Shown here piece by piece: positions 15,863 to 23,898 of a stretch of DNA of 39,248 bases (within the stretch, counting starts at the first letter, position 1; the number at the start of each line of letters is the position of its first letter). The position numbers were made by a program, and so were the translations under genes. A model generated the notes under the pieces. The model saw only the letters and a list, made by a program, of their open reading frames with translations, was not told the DNA's origin and made no database searches. This stretch comes from Bacteroidota bacterium (GTDB lineage: Bacteria > Bacteroidota > Bacteroidia > Bacteroidales > Paludibacteraceae), in the NCBI GenBank assembly GCA_030706465.1, contig JAUZOM010000014.1, forward strand, positions 1 through 39,248. The letters run 5' to 3'.

Positions 15863-16093
15863 GTAGGAGAAAGAGTCCCTGCCAAACAACGGGAGAACTG
15901 TTTAAGTAAACCCCTGCGAAACTTTAGTATTTAACAATCAGGCTGTCAATTAAACAAGAAAATAAATTAATACCACATTTTAAATGCAAAAGGGAAAGAC
16001 AGATGGGACATTCCGGCCTGACGAAATTTACACAAATTTAGCGGATTAGAAAACGAATCTGATTCCAATAAGTTGGATTTGATTTATCTATCT

Positions 16094-16131
16094 TTATAAC
16101 TCCATCCTGATCTATCGGGATGGAGTTATAA
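16094..16131. repeat. 38-nt near-perfect hairpin
   Basis: TTATAACTCCATCC is mirrored by GGATGGAGTTATAA (14 bp). Inner bases (TGAT..ATCG) allow further pairing, so almost the whole 38 nt can fold. No T-run follows on the plus strand, and no gene ends nearby on either strand. It could be a REP-like repeat, a transposon end or a boundary element. Confidence 0.55.
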
Positions 16132-16441
16132 TCCGGGGTTGTAAAAAAGCCCGCCGATAAAAATTGCGCCTTAAATAGAAAAACAAGAGATCTTGAAAAA
16201 GGCAAAAAAGGCCTGATAATTATACCGAAATAAAGGGGTAAAGACGTAAAAATGGACTCATCGAAGGCAACAAGGAACCAGCATTCGGACTAACAGGCGT
16301 TAAATTGAAATCGATTAAAGTAAACAATAAGATTTAAAATGTGTTTAAACAGGTAAGAGTTGGGAAAAACAAAAATTGTAAAATGAAAAGTACAACTCCA
16401 AAACAATCATTTACAAATTAAATAAACAAAACAGGAAAAAG

Positions 16442-17530
16442 ATGAAAGAATATAATTTATTTAAACCAATAAAGTTAGGTGATTTAGAATTAAAGAATCG
16501 GATTGTCATGTCACCCATGACACGCAGCCGGGCAATTGGCAACATACCCAATGAATTGATGGCCGAATATTACAGGCAACGGGCCAATGCCGGATTAATC
16601 ATCACAGAGGGGACATCCCCATCGCCCAACGGATTGGGATACTCCCGTATTCCCGGTTGTTTTAACGACGAACAGGTGAATGGATGGAAGAAAGTGACAT
16701 CCGCGGTACATCAAGAAGGCGGAAAGATATTTATACAGCTTATGCACACAGGCCGTATCAGTCATCCGCTTAATTTACCTGAAGGGGCGCAGATTATGGC
16801 CCCGTCGGCAGTGAAAGCAGCCGGGCAAATGTGGACGGATACAAAACAATTGCAGGATTTCCCGGTGCCAAAAGAAATGGATGCAGAAGATTTGCAACTT
16901 ACAGTAGCCGAATATGCCGCAGCAGGCAGGCATGCGATGAATGCCGGCTTTGACGGGGTGGAACTTCATGGGGCAAATGGTTATTTGCTCGAACAGTTTA
17001 TTTCGCCCGTTAGTAATATCCGCACCGACAAGTACGGTGGAAGTATTGAAAACCGGTGTCGCTTTGTACTGGAAGTTGTGAAGGCCGTAGCCGACACAAT
17101 TGGGAAAGAAAAGACCGGGATCCGCCTGTCTCCGTATGGAGTGGCCAGTGACATGCCTCCCTATCCAGAAATTAATGAAACGTATACTTACCTGGCAAAA
17201 GAGCTGGACAAACTGGGCATTGCCTATATCCATACAGTAGACCACTCATCCATGGGTGCCCCGGAAGTACCGTTGGAAATTAAGAAAATTATCCGGGCAC
17301 AATTTAAGAACAGGATAATCCTGTCAGGCGGCTACGAACCGGAACGGGCAGAAGCAGATATCGAAAGCGGATTAGCCGATTTGATTGCTTTCGGACGTCC
17401 GTTTATCAATAATCCGGACCTGGTTGTCCGGATGGAGAATAAGCTGCCTTTATCAAAAGAACTCAAAATGGATTTATTCTATACTCCCGGGCAAGAAGGA
17501 TATATCGACTATCCGGTCTACATAGGTTGA
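16442..17530 (+). CDS. Old Yellow Enzyme family alkene reductase (NemA-like)
   Basis: The 362-aa FMN enzyme is predicted to reduce activated C=C bonds or nitro-esters with NAD(P)H in the cytoplasm. The N-terminus LFKPIKLGDLELKNRIVMSP is the typical OYE start, and MTRSRA carries the class I Thr27 that tunes FMN potential. FIQLMHTGRISHP (about 97-109) is a conserved core strand. His176 and Asn179 in HGANGYLLEQF bind the substrate carbonyl. Tyr198 in TDKYGGS is the proton-donor region, and GRPFINNPDL near 350 binds the FMN phosphate. Length is normal. The start codon is preceded by AACAGGAAAAAG, one of the few purine-rich leaders here. It stands alone, with 1.5 kb of gene-poor DNA before it and 320 bp after. 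Physiological substrate unknown. Confidence 0.92.
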   Translation: MKEYNLFKPIKLGDLELKNRIVMSPMTRSRAIGNIPNELMAEYYRQRANAGLIITEGTSPSPNGLGYSRIPGCFNDEQVNGWKKVTSAVHQEGGKIFIQLMHTGRISHPLNLPEGAQIMAPSAVKAAGQMWTDTKQLQDFPVPKEMDAEDLQLTVAEYAAAGRHAMNAGFDGVELHGANGYLLEQFISPVSNIRTDKYGGSIENRCRFVLEVVKAVADTIGKEKTGIRLSPYGVASDMPPYPEINETYTYLAKELDKLGIAYIHTVDHSSMGAPEVPLEIKKIIRAQFKNRIILSGGYEPERAEADIESGLADLIAFGRPFINNPDLVVRMENKLPLSKELKMDLFYTPGQEGYIDYPVYIG

Positions 17531-17850
17531 ACCGGCTGGAAAATAAATCTTTAAGACACAAGAGCCACATAGTACACAATAGAGGCGGAAACCATATCAG
17601 GAAATCCTAACCTGGACAAGCCAAAACCAAAAAAGACAGAACGCAAATAACGCAAATGACGCGAATTTGCACAAATAAAGACTGATATTTCTTAGGATTT
17701 TGGAGTACCTTAAATGATTGATATTTTGATAGACAGTTGAATATTGTGCCAAAAAATACACCAAATTGAGAAATAAGATACTAATAGGTTTTGATTTATG
17801 GTGAACTATGTAGTTAAGGGAATCTACCAACAACCGAACTCAATATCCGT
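17531..17850. other. Intergenic region upstream of cbpA
   Basis: This 320-bp AT-rich gap has no plausible gene. It carries a candidate promoter at 17699-17728 for cbpA. I see no clear terminator for the preceding OYE gene. Confidence 0.5.
17699..17728 (+). promoter_or_regulatory. Candidate promoter of cbpA
   Basis: TTTG, 19 nt, then TATTTTG. This matches the Bacteroidetes promoter except that the -7 box is one base short of TAnnTTTG. It would give a leader of about 115 nt. The correct 19-bp spacing argues for it; the shortened -7 box argues against. Confidence 0.35.
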
Positions 17851-18738
17851 ATGGATTTCGTAGATTATTATAAAATTTTAGGGATCGATAAAACAGCATC
17901 ATCTGCTGAGATCAAAAATGCTTACCGGAAGCTGGCACGGAAATATCATCCCGATTTGAATCCAAACAATCAGGATGCCAAAGCTAATTTCCAGCGGATC
18001 AATGAAGCGAATGAGGTCCTGAGCGATCCTGTAAAGCGAAAGAAATACGACCAGTACGGTAAAGACTGGGAGCATGCCGAAGAATTTGAAAAACAAAGAC
18101 AGCAACAGGCACAATGGTCAGGATCGCGGAGCTCCGGTTATACGGGCGGATCATCACAAAATGATTTTTCCGACTTCTTTGAATCTATGTTTGGTGGCGG
18201 AGGAACCGGCAGAAGCAGACAAACTAAGTTCCGGGGCGAAGATTATACCACCGAGATTCATCTTAACCTGGTTGACGCTTATAAAACCCACAAACAGACC
18301 TTATCGGTAAACGGCCAGAACATCCGGATTACCATCCCGGCGGGTGTTGAAAACGGACAAATTATTAAAATAACCGGACATGGCGGGCCCGGGGTAAATG
18401 GTGGGCCAAACGGTGATTTATATATCACTTTTTCTGTTGCTAACCACCCGTCGGTTAAAAGACTGGAAAATAATTTATATACAACCGTTGAGCTGGATTT
18501 GTACACCGCTGTGCTGGGAGGCGAAATCACCATTGACACCCTGGATGGAAAAGTGAAACTCAAGGTAAAGCCGGAAACCCAAAATGGAACAAAGGTAAAC
18601 TTAAAAGGCAAGGGGTTTCCTGTGTACAAAAGCGAAGGCCAATTTGGGGATTTACAAATAACCTATTCTATCAAGATTCCAACCAATCTGACGGAAAAAC
18701 AAAAAGCATTATTTGAGGAATTAAGGAAAAGCCGGTAG
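17851..18738 (+). CDS. cbpA: DnaJ-class co-chaperone / curved-DNA-binding protein CbpA
   Basis: The 295-aa type II Hsp40 stimulates DnaK ATPase and can bind DNA in stationary phase. The J domain occupies residues 4-69 with the HPD motif at 33-35 (KYHPDLNP). A Gly/Phe-rich linker (about 90-125, with FFESMFGGGGTG) follows, then two beta-rich substrate domains (about 130-290). The zinc-finger cysteines of DnaJ are absent, which separates it from dnaJ. The gene for its modulator CbpM follows after 91 bp, the same pairing as in E. coli, which supports the name. Length is close to E. coli CbpA (306 aa). Transcription may start from the promoter-like site at 17699-17728. Confidence 0.93.
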   Translation: MDFVDYYKILGIDKTASSAEIKNAYRKLARKYHPDLNPNNQDAKANFQRINEANEVLSDPVKRKKYDQYGKDWEHAEEFEKQRQQQAQWSGSRSSGYTGGSSQNDFSDFFESMFGGGGTGRSRQTKFRGEDYTTEIHLNLVDAYKTHKQTLSVNGQNIRITIPAGVENGQIIKITGHGGPGVNGGPNGDLYITFSVANHPSVKRLENNLYTTVELDLYTAVLGGEITIDTLDGKVKLKVKPETQNGTKVNLKGKGFPVYKSEGQFGDLQITYSIKIPTNLTEKQKALFEELRKSR

Positions 18739-18829
18739 CCGGTAGTAAGAAATAAGTAGTTACCGTTTTTTTTTCTATTTAGCCGAAAAGTTACGACAGA
18801 AGACCGGAGACTGGTGACCGGCGACATTA

Positions 18830-19126
18830 ATGACCATGCAAACAGAACATTTAATAGCACTCGATGAATTCTGTGCCAGCAACAACATTGAACTTTCGTT
18901 TATCAATTCGTTGCAACAAACCGGATTGATAGAAATTACAACAATTCAAGATTCCTGGTTTATCGATGAAGACCAACTTCTTCTGCTGGAAAGGTTCACT
19001 CGTCTTTACTATGAGTTGGATATTAACTTCGAAGGAATTGAAACCATAACTCATCTGTTGCAGCGTGTAAATGCCTTGCAGGATGAAATCACAGCACTCA
19101 GGAACCGGCTTAGCCTGTACGAATAA
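18830..19126 (+). CDS. cbpM: Chaperone modulator CbpM
   Basis: The 98-aa protein belongs to the MerR-like winged-helix family of CbpM, which binds the J domain of CbpA and blocks its action. The sequence LDEFCASNNIELSFINSLQQTGLIEI followed by FIDEDQLLLLERFTRLYYELDINFEGIETI matches the family layout (helix-turn-helix, then the conserved DLGINxEGI-like segment). The end, LLQRVNALQDEITALRNRLSLYE, looks like a short coiled coil. The true start may be Met3. Its position 91 bp after cbpA is the main functional support. Regulatory target: CbpA (family knowledge). Confidence 0.9.
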   Translation: MTMQTEHLIALDEFCASNNIELSFINSLQQTGLIEITTIQDSWFIDEDQLLLLERFTRLYYELDINFEGIETITHLLQRVNALQDEITALRNRLSLYE

Positions 19127-19194
19127 ACAGGCCATTTAAGAAGATTCCGTGAGCTATCCGTCGTTTAGTTCCCCTATTAAAATTAGTATCTACG

Positions 19195-19214
19195 TTCCCG
19201 ACAATTGTCCGGAA
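19195..19214. promoter_or_regulatory. Palindrome upstream of the 19251 gene
   Basis: TTCCCGACAATTGTCCGGAA is a 20-nt palindrome with one mismatched pair, centred about 46 bp before the next start codon. It has no loop, so a dimeric protein site is more plausible than a hairpin. No regulator can be assigned. Confidence 0.3.
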
Positions 19215-19250
19215 TTATTCAAATACCCCTTGTTCAAAAACGGATTTTAA

Positions 19251-19628
19251 ATGATGCAACGTAAACAACTGGCCATTTTCATGGATAACACAGGTGCTTT
19301 ATTGATGGAACTATACAACCACAGGATTGTTTCAAGAAATATCGTATTCAAATCGAAAGAAAATGAAGAATTTATTCAGTATCATTATTTAAAGCCGTTA
19401 CTGAGCACCGATAAACAATGGCATCAGTCGGCCTATTATAGAGAACTCGCTGATATAATCAAAAACTATGAACAAGTGGTTCTATTTGGGTCTTCAAGAG
19501 CCAAGAAAGGGCTGTATGAGTTTTTAGAAACCGACCATCATTTCAGGAATATCAGAATAGAGCTTGTGACGACTAAAAAAATGACCGATTCTCAAATACA
19601 TGAATTCGTACTAAATTATTATAAGTAA
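19251..19628 (+). CDS. Small conserved-type protein of uncertain family
   Basis: The 125-aa soluble protein has no signal peptide or membrane segment. The pattern LAIFMDNTGALLMEL, then a Lys/Glu-rich middle and QVVLFGSSRAKKGLYEFLETDHHFRNIRIELVTTKKMTDSQIHEFVLNYY, recalls the short eRF1-like/'host attachment' domain proteins, in which a beta-strand start is followed by a loop containing a GP/GS-type turn. This is a weak resemblance, not an identification. Codon use and AT content match the neighbours. It lies between cbpM (124 bp) and marC (12 bp), so it is probably co-transcribed with marC. Met2 could be the start. Function unknown. Confidence 0.75.
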   Translation: MMQRKQLAIFMDNTGALLMELYNHRIVSRNIVFKSKENEEFIQYHYLKPLLSTDKQWHQSAYYRELADIIKNYEQVVLFGSSRAKKGLYEFLETDHHFRNIRIELVTTKKMTDSQIHEFVLNYYK

Positions 19629-19640
19629 TCAAAATGTAAC

Positions 19641-20255
19641 ATGGAAAACATCGGAGCCTACTCACTAACAGTTTTTATGGCTTTTTTTGCCATCATGAAC
19701 CCCATTGCCAATATTCCCATTTTTGTAAAGCTAACGGAAGGGCAGTCTGAAGAGAAGAAAAAGGAAGTAGCCAAAACTTCGAGTATTGTTGCGTTTCTAA
19801 TCGTGTTGGCATTTATTCTTATCGGCCAGTATATATTCCAGATCTTTGGGCTGACAATACCGGCCTTCAAAGTATTTGGCGGAGTCCTCATCTTTTTTAT
19901 CGGACTGGACATGCTTCAGTCCAGGAAAACGAATGTCAACCTGGAGGGGGATATGACTTTCGATGACGGATTGGCCATCTCCCCGTTAGCAATTCCTATT
20001 CTGGCAGGCCCGGGTACAATTGTCACAGCTATGAACTTTGTGGTAAAAGCAAGCATCCTTAATTTGACAATAACGGTATTCATCTTTGCTTTAATTGTTT
20101 TAATGACTTATTATGCATTTATTTACAGCTTTTATATCGTCCGGTTTGTAGGAAACAAGAGGTTTGTTATCGTGGGGAAAATCATGGGATTAATAATTGG
20201 CGTGTTGGGAGCCAACATGCTGATCCAGGGAATAAAACTGGCATTTAATCTATAA
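19641..20255 (+). CDS. MarC family integral membrane protein
   Basis: The 204-aa inner-membrane protein has about six hydrophobic helices. The first (YSLTVFMAFFAIMNPIANIP) carries the NPIANIP motif typical of MarC/UPF0056 proteins, and the later FDDGLAISPLAIPILAGPGTIVTAM (about 107-131) is the family's second hallmark. Although the family was named for multiple antibiotic resistance, that role was later withdrawn and the function is unknown (family knowledge). It starts 12 bp after the preceding small gene. It is the last plus-strand gene before the convergent carbohydrate cluster; I see no clear terminator in the 147-bp gap. Confidence 0.92.
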   Translation: MENIGAYSLTVFMAFFAIMNPIANIPIFVKLTEGQSEEKKKEVAKTSSIVAFLIVLAFILIGQYIFQIFGLTIPAFKVFGGVLIFFIGLDMLQSRKTNVNLEGDMTFDDGLAISPLAIPILAGPGTIVTAMNFVVKASILNLTITVFIFALIVLMTYYAFIYSFYIVRFVGNKRFVIVGKIMGLIIGVLGANMLIQGIKLAFNL

Positions 20256-20402
20256 GGGCCAGCTGTAAATAATATCGGGGAAAGAAGAATTATTTTTTTA
20301 ATATAAGACATTGCATTTAGTTAGATATTTAATTGGATCACACATACCGGATTTAAACAAGATGACATTTAAAGCACATAAACCGTGTTTGAAAAATGCT
20401 GT

Positions 20403-21668
20403 TTACTTTCGTTCGGGCAGTTTCATGGAAAGCGGTTTCTCTTTCCGAAGCATCCTGGCTGCCTCGCCGGTTAACCACAGGTATTGGTCGGAAGGTTTGC
20501 CATCCATGTTAATAAATTGGGCAGTATTGCTTACCGGCGGATTATCCGTACATTTAAAGATTGCCGTTCCTTCGTTCACTTCGTCAAACATTGCCACATA
20601 CAACATATCGGCTCCCGATACCAGGGCTGTGAAGATTTGTTGCCAGAAAAAACGTCCACCCTGACGGGGAATGGATCCCACCGGTTTCACATCATCCGGA
20701 AACTCGGACCGGCTCAGGTTATGCCAGCTGAAACCGGGATAAACACAGGGAACATAATCGATATTGTTTTCGCTGCACCATTTCATATCACCCAGCATAA
20801 CATCGCGGTATCGATCCATGTCGTTATGCAGAAGCGGGGAAAAACGTTGCACCATCCAAGGCAATACAATGTCAGCCTGTTTAATAATCTGGTGTAAATA
20901 CGGGTCATTTACACAATCGGAATTCAGGTCACGCCAAAAAGTAGGAACCCCGAGCATAATGGAACATCCCCCGTATTTCGGATCGTTTTTCAGGAAATCG
21001 ATTAGCCGTTGGATCCCAATATTCCGCACAGTATAGGGACGATCCGGAAATCCAATTCCCCAGATAGCAACCAACGGTTTGCCATGGTGGAATAAATAAG
21101 TCTTGGTCCCTTTCTGGTTAGTCACATTCAGCGAATCCACCAGGTATTTCCAGTCTTCTATTATCGACGAGCAATCCTCCCCGGATGCATTCAACCCCGA
21201 AAGGTCGTACATCACGGCAATAGCCCGGTCGTACTTGGAAGCAGCTTCCAGGGCATGCCTTAATACGATGGTTGAAGCGGCCTTTTCTTCCGTTTTACGG
21301 GTTGCATTAAAGAAACGTTGCATAAAAACGCCATCAAGTCCATACTCTTTCATCCACTTGAAATGAAGATCCACCGTACTCTTATCGGTCGAATTGAAAA
21401 AACGGGCAATACTTCCATCGGCTAATCTCAGACCGGTAGGATATGTCTTTTCATATTCACTCACGTCAGGCCACATGTCAATATGAATTTTGGATTCATC
21501 GGGATACATTTTTCCATCCCCACGAGGACGGAACCATCCCTGATAACCTGCCATGACCAATCCTTTGTACGATGGATACTTCGTCACTTTCGCATGTTTA
21601 CTTTGCGAAACCATCACTTGTGAACAAACTAATAAACCAACTAAAACACAAAACGAAATCTTTTTCAT
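20403..21668 (-). CDS. GH71/GH99-like secreted glycoside hydrolase (paralogue 1)
   Basis: The 421-aa protein starts with a signal peptide (MKKISFCVLVGLLVCSQVMV, cleaved near SQS). The body has the layout of GH71/99-like proteins common in Bacteroidetes glycan loci: SYKGLVMAGYQGWFRPRGDG, IHIDMWPDVSEYEKTYPTG, KWMKEYGLDGVFMQRFF, VAIWGIGFPDRPY, GVPTFWRDL, VPCVYPGFSWHNL and LYVAMFDEVNEGTAIFKC near 360. Known GH99 enzymes are endo-alpha-mannosidases, but this subgroup's substrate is not established. It lies 56 bp after the SGNH-alpha/beta hydrolase gene and ends the cluster. A clear paralogue is at 23899-25113. The enzyme probably acts in the periplasm, as there is no T9SS tail or convincing lipobox. 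Confidence 0.85.
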   Translation of the reverse strand: MKKISFCVLVGLLVCSQVMVSQSKHAKVTKYPSYKGLVMAGYQGWFRPRGDGKMYPDESKIHIDMWPDVSEYEKTYPTGLRLADGSIARFFNSTDKSTVDLHFKWMKEYGLDGVFMQRFFNATRKTEEKAASTIVLRHALEAASKYDRAIAVMYDLSGLNASGEDCSSIIEDWKYLVDSLNVTNQKGTKTYLFHHGKPLVAIWGIGFPDRPYTVRNIGIQRLIDFLKNDPKYGGCSIMLGVPTFWRDLNSDCVNDPYLHQIIKQADIVLPWMVQRFSPLLHNDMDRYRDVMLGDMKWCSENNIDYVPCVYPGFSWHNLSRSEFPDDVKPVGSIPRQGGRFFWQQIFTALVSGADMLYVAMFDEVNEGTAIFKCTDNPPVSNTAQFINMDGKPSDQYLWLTGEAARMLRKEKPLSMKLPERK

Positions 21669-21724
21669 TACCGGATATTTCTCTTTTTAAATTATATTTT
21701 ATGAAACTTTTTTTTTTGAAACGG

Positions 21725-23182
21725 TTACTTTTCAGGAACGGGAACCTGATAACCGGTCGATGTCAGGATAAAATTGACTATTGGATCCGGATTCGGTAAA
21801 CTATGCGGGTGATGATCATACCCCGGTTTATGTATCACCGTAACTTTGCCGTTTAATGTCTTCATCTTTTTCTCGAATAATAAGGCATTTTCTTCGGGAG
21901 AAAGTACCGAGTCGTCATCGGCGCTTAAAATCAAGATATTGTATTTTCCACCGGCTATCTTATCCACTTTATCCATCGGGCTTCCTTTGAAATTAGCTAT
22001 ATCTTCTGGTGTTTTCAGGTTATAATCCTTTTTAAATTCTTCGAATTCATCCTTACTGACCGGATGCCGGCCTAACCCGGCCGGCCAGGTTTTTAGATCC
22101 AGCAACGGATTGTCAATGTAAACACACGCCACTTTATCTTTATTTTCAGCAGCCCAGTTCAGGGCATAAATTCCGCCACGGCTCATGCCTTCCAGCACCC
22201 CTTTGTGCGATAACCCGGTCTGTTGCAATAAAGCATAAAAATGATTCCAGATCGTTATGGCTTCTTTGTTTCCAAACATTTCGGCCACATCGCAATAGAC
22301 TACATGGAAGCCCCTTTCGAGCAGGGCTATCTCGGTCTGAGGCTCATGGCCCCAAAACCGGGCGCGCCATATCCAGGGTTGCCCTATTGCTGCATGCTTC
22401 GGCTTTACCACTTTACAATCCCGGCCTTCAAAAATAAAATCAGCACACGGATAGCCATGAAATGAAGATATTTGTGCGGAAGCAGGTAGCTTCTTGAAAG
22501 CATCAAATTGCCGGTCAGTTTTCTGAACCAAGTATTTGTAAATCTTTTGTGCTGTCAGGGTAGCACCTTCCTTGTTAGGATGGATTTTGTCGGGGAACAA
22601 TTCAGGACGGTTGATCAGCAGGGAATGCAGGTTTATAACTTCGACCCCCTGCTCATAAGCGACCTGCTGCGTGTGAGGTATAACAGAATTTACAATCACC
22701 GGATCCCAGATACCGGTGGTATCCTGTACAAACGAGACAACCGGCAATAATAAAATAACACGTGGCTTAGAGGGAAGTTCCCTGAATTTTAATACCATAT
22801 CCCGGCAATCCTGTTCAAATTCATTCAGGTGAGTTCGGTTGATGAGCTTGCTGTCATTCCCGCCTAAATCAATAAATACAATATCCGGCTGCAAGGACAA
22901 CGCTTGTTGAAATTCAGGTCTGTCCCAATATGAATAATCTCCTCTCCGGAGCATGGTGCAACTGCTGACGCCCAAATTGAATACCTGGAATTTACTTCCC
23001 AAAAGTTTTTGTAGCTGGGCGGGATAAGAATTTTGTTCGCGGTTTTCGATAAGGGCCCCATACGTAATGCTGGCTCCGACGAAAACAATCTTCTGTGTTT
23101 TATTTCCTGCGTTCAACCTTTGGTTTGATGAAAAACAAAGCAGGAATAATAAGATGGAAACTAAAAAATGTGAGTGTCTCAT
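21725..23182 (-). CDS. SGNH (GDSL) esterase fused to an alpha/beta hydrolase
   Basis: The 485-aa secreted protein has a signal peptide (residues 1-25, ending NQRLNAG). Domain 1 (about 30-220) is an SGNH hydrolase: FVGASITYG with nucleophile Ser38, Gly in NLGVSS (block II), GGND at 107-110 (block III), and DKIH with Asp198/His201 (block V). Domain 2 (about 235-485) is an alpha/beta hydrolase with a nucleophile elbow GMSRG (Ser334), an acidic loop ADDD (422-424), and a histidine-rich GYDHHPH (454-460) that can supply the catalytic His. Both active sites look intact, so two ester bonds could be attacked by one polypeptide. Likely role: removal of acetyl or aryl esters from a glycan so the neighbouring hydrolases can act (inference). 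Confidence 0.87.
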   Translation of the reverse strand: MRHSHFLVSILLFLLCFSSNQRLNAGNKTQKIVFVGASITYGALIENREQNSYPAQLQKLLGSKFQVFNLGVSSCTMLRRGDYSYWDRPEFQQALSLQPDIVFIDLGGNDSKLINRTHLNEFEQDCRDMVLKFRELPSKPRVILLLPVVSFVQDTTGIWDPVIVNSVIPHTQQVAYEQGVEVINLHSLLINRPELFPDKIHPNKEGATLTAQKIYKYLVQKTDRQFDAFKKLPASAQISSFHGYPCADFIFEGRDCKVVKPKHAAIGQPWIWRARFWGHEPQTEIALLERGFHVVYCDVAEMFGNKEAITIWNHFYALLQQTGLSHKGVLEGMSRGGIYALNWAAENKDKVACVYIDNPLLDLKTWPAGLGRHPVSKDEFEEFKKDYNLKTPEDIANFKGSPMDKVDKIAGGKYNILILSADDDSVLSPEENALLFEKKMKTLNGKVTVIHKPGYDHHPHSLPNPDPIVNFILTSTGYQVPVPEK

Positions 23183-23898
23183 TATCGTTAATTTAAAGTT
23201 ACAATCTACAGATTGTCTACATTTATAAAAAATACATCACAAAATTAAATTCTCACACATAAAAAATGATTAATAAACCGATTAATGCAGAAAAAAAATA
23301 ATCCGGATTAAAGAAAAAAAACAATATTACAGAGATTCGGGCTATATAAAGGACTTTTATTCCTATAATCTGCAAAATATTTATTGATTAACGTGCGGAT
23401 TATTTCTTATTCTGTATTCTTCCCTGCCCGTTGGTTTGGGTTACTGCCGATCGACCTCAGCCTGTCTTCTACCCGCGAAAAGTAATTCCTTTATAAAAAG
23501 GGAACTGCTTTCTATAAGTCTTTTGAATATTCCCCATTGCTTCAGTTTAGCAAATATTACCTGAACTTTCAATACCGCTTATTCCGGAAATCGAACAAGA
23601 TGAACAAACCTGTTTAAAGCTTGATCAACTTTTGATGGACATTTAAATCACCTCCTTTTACAGTTGCAAAGTAATTTGCAGCCGCAAAAAGACTATGACC
23701 CGCTCTTTTGTATACAATAGCAACCTCCAACCCGGAAACAATTCACGTACATTGCTGCATTTTTTATCCGGTATTGGAAGTAAATAGTAAACAAAATCAT
23801 TATCCGCACATAAAATAGAATTTTTGCAACAAATAAAGAGACCGTAAAAAACTGCAATGCTTTCCACTTTTTATTTAAGGCTTAAGAATAATTTTGCT
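23183..23898. other. 716-bp gap upstream of the esterase gene
   Basis: No full gene is visible. Near 23240-23247 the minus strand reads TAATTTTG, a -7-type box about 58 bp before the esterase start, but with no TTTG 19 bp upstream. A 16-nt inverted repeat ACAATCTACAGATTGT lies at 23201-23216. A minus-strand open stretch (23443-23578, about 45 codons, containing KQWGIFKRLIESSSLFIKE) has no start codon and may be a gene relic. Short inverted copies of a TTATCCGCAC-like word lie at 23393-23403 and 23799-23809. Confidence 0.45.
23201..23216. promoter_or_regulatory. Operator-like inverted repeat before the esterase gene
   Basis: ACAATCT and AGATTGT face each other across 2 bp, 19 bp before the start codon of the esterase gene. 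The tight spacing suits a dimeric repressor or an mRNA hairpin over the translation start. No regulator is encoded in the window. Confidence 0.35.

Larger units (their letters stand above)
14904..16441. other. 1.5-kb gene-poor region rich in palindromic elements
   Basis: This stretch lies between the stress-protein gene and the OYE-family gene. It contains the ldh-usp terminator, two MITE-like elements (15166-15363 and 15647-15862) and a 38-nt near-palindrome (16094-16131). A frame at 15451-15717 could encode 88 aa with one hydrophobic segment (KIIACCWVVLIITILSKPIF), but its end runs into the second element. It may be a relic of a small secreted protein cut by that insertion; I do not call it a gene. 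From 16140 to 16441 I see only AT-rich sequence leading to the OYE start. Confidence 0.6.

Noticed and set aside
15719-15934. Open frame of 71 codons rich in Tyr/Ile/Met
   Set aside because: It is simply the translation of ATATGTATTATAT-type repeats and the palindromic arm.
16775-17245. 156-codon open frame on the minus strand
   Set aside because: Antisense to the OYE-family gene; no start signal and no recognisable protein features.
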